Shown here piece after piece: positions 24,814 through 32,040 of a DNA stretch of 64,000 bases (position 1 is its first letter; the number at the start of each line of letters is the position of its first letter). The position numbers and the translations under genes are program-made. The notes beneath the pieces are model-generated. The model was given only the letters and a program-made list of their open reading frames with translations, was not told where the DNA came from and did no database searches. Origin of the DNA: CALFVT01 sp964513675 (GTDB lineage Bacteria > Pseudomonadota > Alphaproteobacteria > Caulobacterales > Maricaulaceae); NCBI GenBank assembly GCA_964513675.1, contig CAZEOD010000009.1:1-64000 (forward strand). The letters are read 5' to 3'.

Positions 24814-25848
24814 TTAAACGAGTTCAGCCTTTTTCAGCAATTCGATTCCCTCTTCAATTGAGAGGCGCTCTTCTTTTGAGCTATCGTAAATGCGATCAAC
24901 GCTTTTTCCTGATTCCGAATATTCAGAATAGTCATATATAGCGTGATGCGGTCCATTGCCCGGAATGACGACGAAAAAGTCTTCAATCTCATAGGTGCGC
25001 GGGACTTCTTCGCCCGTTGTCAGCTCTTCAAAGAGTTTCTCACCCGGACGCAGGCCAATATCTTCAATCTTGATGTCTTCAATCTTGCGGCCTGCTTTCT
25101 CAGCAAAGCTATGGATCATCATATGGCCGAAATCTTCAATATTGAAAATTGGCATCTTTGTTACAAATATCTCGCCGCCTTTAAAGAGGAGCAAGGAGCT
25201 GAGCACCAAATGCGCGGCTTCGCTTTGCGTCATCATGAAGCGCGTCATCTCTTTATGTGTTAACGGTACATTCTTGCCTTCCATAATTTTTTTATGAAAG
25301 ATCGGGTAAACAGACCCGCGAGACCCTAAAACATTACCAAAGCGCGTGCTGGCGAAAATTGTTCCGCCTAAGGATTTAGTGAGGTTAGCCGCCGTAATGA
25401 GGCGCTCACCCATCAGCTTGGTGATACCCATAACATTGGTTGGGTTTACCGCTTTATCCGAACTCGTGAAAAGAACCTTCTTTACTCTCGCCGCCATTGC
25501 GGCATTGATAACGGATTGCGTGCCGATGACGTTGTTTCTAACGGCTGTTTGCGGCTCATGCTCGCAGAGCGGAACATGTTTGAACGCCGCGCAATGAATC
25601 ACATAGTCACATCCGGCAAAAGCGCGCGTTAAGCCTTCTTGATCGCAAATATCCATAAGGCGCGGCGTGCAGCGGCCATCATGGTTTGTGGCAACAAATT
25701 GCTCGTGCAATCCGCTCTCATTATTGTCTATCATCACAATTTCTTTTGCAGGGGTAAGCATTAAAGCTTCGACTAAGGCTTTGCCGACAGATCCTACCGA
25801 CCCGGTAATGGCAATGCTCTTGCCTTCAAACTCTTTATTTATAGACAT
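24814..25848 (-). CDS. CapD/FlaA1-family nucleotide-sugar 4,6- (or 5,6-)dehydratase, soluble form
   Basis: An extended SDR that makes a 4-keto-6-deoxy sugar from UDP-GlcNAc or a related sugar. Cofactor loop TGSVGSVG (15-22), CAAFKHVPLCE (86-96), then SSDKAVNPTNVMGITK (129-144) and LRPGEKLFEEL near 267-277 are all hallmark motifs. At the usual Tyr of Y-x-x-x-K stands Met140 before Lys144, as in membrane CapD/PglF/WbpM enzymes. Yet at 344 residues it lacks the membrane-helix half and resembles soluble CapE/WbjB/PseB in size. GGGAG seven bases upstream supports the start. It is the first gene of an operon with sqdB. Whether it retains or inverts C5 cannot be seen. Confidence 0.9.
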   Translation of the reverse strand: MSINKEFEGKSIAITGSVGSVGKALVEALMLTPAKEIVMIDNNESGLHEQFVATNHDGRCTPRLMDICDQEGLTRAFAGCDYVIHCAAFKHVPLCEHEPQTAVRNNVIGTQSVINAAMAARVKKVLFTSSDKAVNPTNVMGITKLMGERLITAANLTKSLGGTIFASTRFGNVLGSRGSVYPIFHKKIMEGKNVPLTHKEMTRFMMTQSEAAHLVLSSLLLFKGGEIFVTKMPIFNIEDFGHMMIHSFAEKAGRKIEDIKIEDIGLRPGEKLFEELTTGEEVPRTYEIEDFFVVIPGNGPHHAIYDYSEYSESGKSVDRIYDSSKEERLSIEEGIELLKKAELV

Positions 25849-26410
25849 TATTTACTCCCAATCTCGGATGGTTTTACCTATAGTATTTCTTAATGCAAGG
25901 GCAGAAACCCCCTTTTATCAGTTTGATATACAGTCGTTTTATAGGCTCAAAGCTCTGCTCAAATGCCGAAAAACACAGCGCAGTCTAAATTCTCATTTTT
26001 TGCGGCGTCAGTGATATTTAAGATATGAAATTTTGCCCCGATGCAAAGCCCCTTCGCAGTTTTATAACGTTATAATTTTTGTATTAGCTTTGCAAAGCTT
26101 TACACGCTTGAGGTGATTTACAATGGCCGGCTCTTCAGCTTCCGTCCATTTTTGGTAGAGCGCTTTGATTATTTTCGTTTATCAATAAAAATAATTATTG
26201 ATAAACGAAAATATAAGAGCGTCATAATTTTGGCTTTAATGGGTATAAGTCATTGTAATAATGATATAAATTTTCATTTTTAAGCCATTTTTTCAAAATA
26301 TTACTACGCAAAGTTTTATCTAGTGCCATTTACGGAAAAATGTTACGCTATTTTCGTCATGTAAAATAATAAAGCGCATTAAAGCGCAGGGCGAAGATAA
26401 GGGATAAGTC
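25849..26410. other. AT-rich divergent intergenic region with several palindromes
   Basis: This 562-base space separates the minus-strand CapD/sqdB operon from the plus-strand ABC/peptidase operon and must hold both promoters. It is clearly richer in A+T than the genes around it. It contains two perfect 14-base palindromes (TTATAACGTTATAA, 26062-26075; AGCTTTGCAAAGCT, 26086-26099), the long inverted repeat at 26170-26213, and an 11-codon frame with a good ribosome site (ATG 26123 to TAG 26158). No gene of normal length is present. Confidence 0.7.
26170..26213. repeat. Perfect 19-base inverted repeat
   Basis: Arms of 19 bases (26170-26188, ending ATTTTCGTTTATCAATAA, and 26195-26213) pair without mismatch around a six-base loop AAATAA. 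No T-run follows on either strand, so it is not an ordinary terminator. It lies about 200 bases before the ABC ATPase gene. It could be an operator, a cruciform or an mRNA leader structure. Confidence 0.85.
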
Positions 26411-27283
26411 ATGTTGTCGATTAAGAATGTGCATAAACGTTTCGGGAAAGTTCACGCTTTAAATAATGTGAACCTTGACCTTAAACCGGGGCTTTTTGGG
26501 CTTTTAGGGCCAAATGGTGCGGGGAAATCGACTTTGATGCGAACGCTCGCGACATTGCAAAACCCAGATGAGGGCGTGATTACGCTGAACGGGTTTGATA
26601 TTGCCAAAGACCCCGATGAGATGCGCAGCGTTTTGGGTTATCTTCCGCAAGATTTTGGCGTCTACCCCCGCATGAGCGCCGAGGCTCTGCTCGATCATAT
26701 TGCGGTTCTAAAAGGCGTGAATAATGCCAAAGAGCGTAAAGAGCAGGTGATATCTTTGCTGCAAAATGTCAATTTGCTGACCCATAAATCGGCCTCTGTG
26801 GCGACATATTCCGGCGGGATGCGGCAACGCTTTGGCGTTGCTCAGGCCTTAATCGGCGATCCGAAAGTTCTCATTGTTGATGAACCAACGGCGGGGCTTG
26901 ACCCGTTTGAGCGTCAGCGTTTCCTGGATCTTTTATCCGAAGCGGGGGAGGAGAAAATCATTATTCTGTCAACGCATATTGTCGAAGATGTGCGTGATCT
27001 TTGTGCGGATATGGCGATTATGGGTAATGGCGAGATTGTTGCGCGCGGCGCTCCAGAAGGCCTGATTGATAAAATTCGCGGCCATGTTTGGCGCAAGAAA
27101 ATTGATAAATCCGAAATCGACGCGATGAAAGAGAAATATGACGGCCGTGTTTTGGCCACGCGGCGGATGATGGGCGGCGTTGTAATGTCGGTTCTATCCG
27201 GCAGCGCGCCAGATGCCGGATTTGAGCCAGCCGACCCTAATCTCGAAGATGCCTATTTCGCTCATCTTTATAAGATGATTTAG
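26411..27283 (+). CDS. ABC transporter ATP-binding protein
   Basis: A 290-residue ATPase with Walker A GPNGAGKST (33-41), signature YSGGMRQR (133-140), Walker B LIVDEP (154-159) and switch His189. The C-terminal 80 residues form the small extra domain common in ABC-2-type systems. Its ribosome site (AGGGATAAG) is good. The permease/peptidase fusion starts 11 bases after its stop, so both are one operon and one complex. In contrast to the protein at 16900, all ATPase motifs are intact. The substrate is unknown; ATPases of this type serve many ABC-2 exporters. Confidence 0.93.
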   Translation: MLSIKNVHKRFGKVHALNNVNLDLKPGLFGLLGPNGAGKSTLMRTLATLQNPDEGVITLNGFDIAKDPDEMRSVLGYLPQDFGVYPRMSAEALLDHIAVLKGVNNAKERKEQVISLLQNVNLLTHKSASVATYSGGMRQRFGVAQALIGDPKVLIVDEPTAGLDPFERQRFLDLLSEAGEEKIIILSTHIVEDVRDLCADMAIMGNGEIVARGAPEGLIDKIRGHVWRKKIDKSEIDAMKEKYDGRVLATRRMMGGVVMSVLSGSAPDAGFEPADPNLEDAYFAHLYKMI

Positions 27284-27294
27284 GGGAGGCGATT

Positions 27295-30200
27295 ATGTTT
27301 GCAAAACTTCTTAAATTCGAGCTGAAACTTCATACCCGCCAAGTTGGGTTTTGGGTTACATGCCTTGTTTTATCTTTATTCGGGGTATTAGCCTCTTCAA
27401 CTGATTTTATTCAGATCTCGCTTGAGGGCAGCTCGCGGATTAAAAATAACGGCGCAATTCCTCTGGCTTTAAATATTGGGTTTTTAAGCGTCTTGTCGAT
27501 ATTTTTTGCGGCTGTCTTTGTCGTCACAGGGGTGATGCGTGATGATACCCATAAATCGCTCGAAATTATCCATGCGACGCCGCTGAAGACCTCAACCCTA
27601 TTGATAACACGCATGATTGGTGTTTGGATTACAACAAGTCTTTGCGTTATCGCGGGGGTTATCGGGCTTATGGCGGGGCAGTTTATGCCCTGGGCCGATC
27701 AAGAGACATTCCAAGCGTTAAATATAGTCCATTATATCCAGCCGGTTTTGTTNNNNNNNNNNNNNNNNNNNNNNNNNNNNNNNNNNNNNNNNNNNNNNNN
27801 NNNNNNNNNNNNNNNNNNNNNNNNNNNNNNNNNNNNNNNNNNNNNNNNNNNNAATATGATGCCGATTATGGGCTGGATTGGCATTAACCGTCTATTTTAT
27901 GCGCTGGCGGGTGCGGCCATGTTTGCTTTGGCTTTTGCTATGTCCACGCGCGGCATTGCGGTGCGTAAGATTAAAGATAAGGGCAAAGAGGCGGCGCCGC
28001 TGGATATCAAACCATTGACGCCAATAACGCCGCAGCTCGGCAGGGTTCATAATTTTAGCACCTTTTTAAAACGGTTGAAATTTGAATATATTCGGACGGT
28101 TAAAACGGTTCCTTTTGTTATTTTGGTCGGGCTCGCGCTCGTTTTATTTGGCGTTGGCGTTTGGGCGCAGCTCTTTATGAATGTCAGCCCGACGATGCCG
28201 ACAAGCCGTGTTTTCACGCAATTAGCGCTAAGTTCACTGGGTTTGCCCATGGTCATTATTATGGTGTTTTTTGGTAGCGATATTATGTGGCGCGACCGAA
28301 CCGCCAAAATACATGAGCTTTTGGATGCGTCTCCGGTTAAAAATATATCACTGTTACTTGCGAAATGGGGGGCTTTAGCGCTGGTGCTGTTAACGATTGT
28401 TGTTTTAGGGCTCATCGTAGCTGCGGTTGTTCAGCTCATAGCCGGCGGCGGAAAAATTCCGGCGGTGCCGATGACATATCTGTCGATTGGTGTTTTCAGC
28501 TTTTTTATCGGGTTTTTCTTCCAAGGCATGCTGGTCATGTTTTTGCAAAACTTTATGCCCAACCGCGTTATTGGCATGATCGGCGCTGCGGCCATTTTAT
28601 TTGGCATGGTGTTTTTCCTCGGGAATTTACCATTTTACCATCCTTTGATGAGCTATGGTACGCCGTCTGCGGGCGCTTATTCTGAAATGGCAGGATTTTC
28701 AAATCCGGGCAGTTTCATGTGGGAGTTTACTTATTGGTTCGCCATGGTTGTTATACTGGGCGTAGCAACAATGTGGATTTGGCGGCGCGGCCTTCAAATC
28801 GGGCTAAAGTCTCGGATGAAACATGCGCGGGCGAATATGAGCCGGCCCTCCCTCGCTTTAGGCGGCGCAGCCTTAGCGGCCTTTATTGGCACAGGCTATA
28901 TGGGGCTACAAAGCTATAAGGCGGATGAGTTTGAAAATAGAGATGCTCGCGAGAAGCGGCAAGTCGCCTATGAAAAGCTCGTGACGGATTATGATGAATT
29001 AGCCTTGCCGAAAATTAGAGCGGTGACAGCGGATATGCAGTTTTATCCCTCTCGGCGCCGCGCGGAGCTGACGGGGACTTATGTGATTGAGAACGCCAGC
29101 AATGCGCCCATGGACCGCGTTTTTATTAACAGCCCTGTTGCGCTTGATGATATATTAGAATTTTCCATTGAGCGCGCGCAGCGCAATATAGATGATGAGC
29201 TGTCCGTTGCCCTGACTGACTATGAAATCATGGATTACCGTTTCACGCCGCCTTTATCTCCAGGGGAGCGGCGTAATGTAAGCTTTAAAACGCAGATCAA
29301 TCCGCCCACATTAACCTCGGGGAGTGCGATTGCGAAAAACGGAACTTTTATTAATAATTTCTCGATGATGCCGTCCTTTGGTATTCCAAAAGGCTTTTAT
29401 CTGACGAATCCAGATAAGCGCCGTAAGTTCGGATTGCCCAAACGTGATAAGCTTCCGCAGCGCTGGAGCGCCGAAGCGCGGGCACGCAATTTCATTACAG
29501 GCTTTGCTGATTATGTTGATTTTGAAGCCACGGTCTGCACAGAGGCCGGCCAGATACCGATTGCGCCCGGGAAGCAGATAGGTGAATATAATGACGGGGA
29601 TAGAGCTTGCCGCGATTTCAAAGCGATTAATCCTATTCTTAATTTCTTCTCATTTTTGACGGCGGAATATGCAGTTAAAACCGATGTTTGGGATAACCCG
29701 AACGGCGAAGATGTTGCGCTAGAGATCTATTATCACCCCTCTCATGATTTTAACGTTGATTTGATGTTAGAGGCGATGAAGAAAAGCTTTGATAGTTATA
29801 CGGAGATCTTCAGCCCTTATCAATATGCGCAGCTTCGGATTATGGAATTTCCCTATCGCAGCTTCGCGCAGGCTTTTGCGGGAACTGTGCCGTTTTCGGA
29901 AAATATCGGCTTTGTCCAAGACCCGGGTAAATCCGATGATGATAAGCGTATTGATTTTGCCAGCTATGTCACCATGCATGAAATTGGCCATCAATGGTTT
30001 GCCCATCAACTCGTTGCGGGTCATGCTAAAGGCGGGAATGTCCTCTCGGAAGGTTTGACGGAAAATGCCGCAATGATTGCTTATGAGGCCACCTTTGGAC
30101 ATGCAAGGGCACGCCGGTTACATGAGGAGCGCTCGACGCGCAATTATTTAACAGGGCGCGTTATAGGGCGAAGCAGCGAAGAGCCTTTGGCGCTTGCTGA

Positions 30201-30804
30201 AAATAATCAACAGTTCTTGGTTTATAATAAGGCCAGCTGGGTTTTTTGGGGGCTGCGCCATTATGCCGGTACGCAGGCTGTGCAGACAGCCATCCGAAGC
30301 TTTCTTGAAGAACACGGCACGTCTGGGCCGCCATATCCAACAACATTAGAGCTTGTTAGCCAACTTAAAGAAACGCTAGGGCCAGACTATCATCAACTTA
30401 TCAAAGATTATTTTGACCGGATTACATTCTGGGAGCTTAAAATTGAAGATGACGTCGATATCACGGCCGCAGGGGATAAATTCCAACTGAGCCTGCCTAT
30501 TAAGATTGATAAAAAATATGCAGCGAAAAAAGACGGCAAGGAAACCTCGGTGTCAGAGATTCCCGGCGCGTCTTTAAATGAATGGGTTCAGGTCGGCTTT
30601 TATACCGAAGATCCGAAAGAGACTTTGGGGGAAAATCCGTTCTTTATTAAAACCGTGAAGATTACGGAGGCTGAAACAACACTTGATTTCACATTGGATC
30701 AGCGCCCGACACATATTATGCTGGATCCAAAGCGCTTGCTGATCGAACGGAATTTAACCGATAATGTTAAAGATGTGACGCAAAAAATCGCGGCCAATGA
30801 ATAG
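27295..30804 (+). CDS. ABC-2-type permease fused to M1-family metallopeptidase domain
   Basis: About 530 residues with some ten membrane helices in two sets (first near 15-210, second near 280-505) are joined, after one more helix at about 520-540, to a peptidase domain that should lie outside the cytoplasm. Zinc ligands are His895 and His899 (HEIGH) and Glu919 (LSEGL), spaced as in the ABC-linked branch of M1 enzymes (19 residues between instead of 18). The exopeptidase motif region reads GTVPFSENIG. A 100-N gap at 27753-27852 removes part of the first membrane set, so numbering after it is nominal. GGGGAGG precedes the start. It pairs with the ATPase upstream. Substrate unknown; terminator at 30832-30859. 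Confidence 0.88.
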   Translation: MFAKLLKFELKLHTRQVGFWVTCLVLSLFGVLASSTDFIQISLEGSSRIKNNGAIPLALNIGFLSVLSIFFAAVFVVTGVMRDDTHKSLEIIHATPLKTSTLLITRMIGVWITTSLCVIAGVIGLMAGQFMPWADQETFQALNIVHYIQPVLXXXXXXXXXXXXXXXXXXXXXXXXXXXXXXXXXXNMMPIMGWIGINRLFYALAGAAMFALAFAMSTRGIAVRKIKDKGKEAAPLDIKPLTPITPQLGRVHNFSTFLKRLKFEYIRTVKTVPFVILVGLALVLFGVGVWAQLFMNVSPTMPTSRVFTQLALSSLGLPMVIIMVFFGSDIMWRDRTAKIHELLDASPVKNISLLLAKWGALALVLLTIVVLGLIVAAVVQLIAGGGKIPAVPMTYLSIGVFSFFIGFFFQGMLVMFLQNFMPNRVIGMIGAAAILFGMVFFLGNLPFYHPLMSYGTPSAGAYSEMAGFSNPGSFMWEFTYWFAMVVILGVATMWIWRRGLQIGLKSRMKHARANMSRPSLALGGAALAAFIGTGYMGLQSYKADEFENRDAREKRQVAYEKLVTDYDELALPKIRAVTADMQFYPSRRRAELTGTYVIENASNAPMDRVFINSPVALDDILEFSIERAQRNIDDELSVALTDYEIMDYRFTPPLSPGERRNVSFKTQINPPTLTSGSAIAKNGTFINNFSMMPSFGIPKGFYLTNPDKRRKFGLPKRDKLPQRWSAEARARNFITGFADYVDFEATVCTEAGQIPIAPGKQIGEYNDGDRACRDFKAINPILNFFSFLTAEYAVKTDVWDNPNGEDVALEIYYHPSHDFNVDLMLEAMKKSFDSYTEIFSPYQYAQLRIMEFPYRSFAQAFAGTVPFSENIGFVQDPGKSDDDKRIDFASYVTMHEIGHQWFAHQLVAGHAKGGNVLSEGLTENAAMIAYEATFGHARARRLHEERSTRNYLTGRVIGRSSEEPLALAENNQQFLVYNKASWVFWGLRHYAGTQAVQTAIRSFLEEHGTSGPPYPTTLELVSQLKETLGPDYHQLIKDYFDRITFWELKIEDDVDITAAGDKFQLSLPIKIDKKYAAKKDGKETSVSEIPGASLNEWVQVGFYTEDPKETLGENPFFIKTVKITEAETTLDFTLDQRPTHIMLDPKRLLIERNLTDNVKDVTQKIAANE
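27753..27852. other. Assembly gap of 100 N inside the permease/peptidase gene
   Basis: A placeholder-sized gap. The reading frame happens to continue across it if taken as exactly 100 bases, but a placeholder length says nothing about the true size, so missing residues in the membrane domain are undefined. Confidence 0.98.
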
Positions 30805-30831
30805 GCCGTAAATATTTATGGCGATCGAAAG

Positions 30832-30859
30832 AGCAGGGCTGCGGCCTTGCTTTTTTTTT
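30832..30859 (+). terminator. Rho-independent terminator of the ABC/peptidase operon
   Basis: AGCAGGG (30832-30838) pairs with CCTTGCT (30845-30851) with one G-U pair, around loop CTGCGG, and is followed by a run of nine T (30851-30859). It lies 28 bases after the permease/peptidase stop codon. Confidence 0.9.
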
Positions 30860-31052
30860 GGCATGACGCTCCTCATTTCCAAGTTTTAACGGGCTGACTT
30901 CTGGGGCCATAATAAAGCGGTAGGTTAGATGACTTTATCTTGCCGCCTAGATGATTAGCGCGTATGCATCACGCGAGCTGTAAAGGCATGAGCATGATCG
31001 CATTATTTTTGAATATAACATTAGAATTATGTCTGGCAGGCGAGGGCGCGTC

Positions 31053-32039
31053 ATGAGCGGCGTTCAGCAAATCACGGTTGAGGACGCAGATGCAGAGGCA
31101 CGGCTTGACCGCTGGTTTAAGCGTCATTTCCCGCATATCGCCCATGGCCGCGTTGAGAAGCTTTTGCGCACAGGGCAGCTTCGTGTGAACGGCAAGCGGG
31201 CGAAAGGTAATTACCGCCTCGCCGCAGGTGAGGTTGTGCGGGTGCCGCCTTTGCCCGAGCCTTCCGAGGTGAAAGAAAAGCGCTATATCTCAGATGAAGA
31301 CCGAAACTTTATGCGCAGTCTTGTCGTTTATGAAGATGATGATTTGATCGCCCTGAATAAACCCGCAGGCCTTGCGGTGCAGGGCGGAACCAAGCAAGCC
31401 CGCCATATTGACGGCCTTTTGCCCGCCCTCGGTGAGGGCTGCCGCCTTGTTCACCGCCTTGACCGCGATACATCGGGGATTTTATTAATTGCCAAATCTA
31501 TTCGCTCTGCGGCGTGGATCGGTAAAAGTTTTCAAAGCCGCCGCGCCGAGAAGATTTATTGGGGGCTAACCAACGGCGTTGTTAAGCCGAGTTCGGGCGA
31601 GATCAAAGGATATATGGCCAAGGGGCGGCTTGATAATCGCTTCGGCACAAAACATGAAGGTAAAGAGGTGATGGAGGCTGTGCGCCACGGCACAGAGGGC
31701 AGTAAATATGCACGCACGCTCTACCAAACAGTGGCCAGCGCCGGCAGTAAAGCGGCGTGGATTGTGATGCAGCCTTTAACAGGGCGAACGCACCAATTAC
31801 GGCTCCATATGCAACTTCTTGGCGCGCCTTTGGCGGGTGACCCGCGCTATATGACAGACCGTCCGCTTCCGGGCGGGCTTGAAAATAAGCTCCACCTTCA
31901 TGCGGCCTCAATTACAATCCCGCGTCCCGATGGCACGCAAGCGCATTTTTCTGCGCCGTTACCGCAGCATATGATTAAAGCTTTTGACGGGCTCGGCTTT
32001 GACCCCAAACAAAGAATTGAACCGTTTGAGAGAGATTGA
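31053..32039 (+). CDS. Ribosomal large-subunit pseudouridine synthase, RluC/RluD type
   Basis: It isomerises uridine to pseudouridine in 23S rRNA. An S4-like RNA-binding domain (about 15-65: ARLDRWFKRHFP, VEKLLRTGQLRVNG) precedes the catalytic domain with Asp137 in VHRLDRDTSG, the universal active-site motif. The 328 residues are of normal length. ATG 31053 is favoured because GAGGG lies six bases upstream; ATG 31029 in the same frame has no such site. The following gene starts one base after the stop. A synthase-HAD-ATP12 order is common in alphaproteobacteria; here a TPR gene is inserted. RluC is the likely member because of the alphaproteobacterial context, but the exact uridines are not predictable. 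Confidence 0.92.
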   Translation: MSGVQQITVEDADAEARLDRWFKRHFPHIAHGRVEKLLRTGQLRVNGKRAKGNYRLAAGEVVRVPPLPEPSEVKEKRYISDEDRNFMRSLVVYEDDDLIALNKPAGLAVQGGTKQARHIDGLLPALGEGCRLVHRLDRDTSGILLIAKSIRSAAWIGKSFQSRRAEKIYWGLTNGVVKPSSGEIKGYMAKGRLDNRFGTKHEGKEVMEAVRHGTEGSKYARTLYQTVASAGSKAAWIVMQPLTGRTHQLRLHMQLLGAPLAGDPRYMTDRPLPGGLENKLHLHAASITIPRPDGTQAHFSAPLPQHMIKAFDGLGFDPKQRIEPFERD

Positions 32040-32040
32040 C

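Noticed and set aside
25667..26014. 115-codon plus-strand frame over the start of the CapD-like gene
   Set aside because: Shadow of the coding strand that runs into the AT-rich promoter region; no recognisable protein character.
27624..27887. Second-frame open reading across the N gap in the permease gene
   Set aside because: Overlaps the clearly coding permease frame and depends on the N run.
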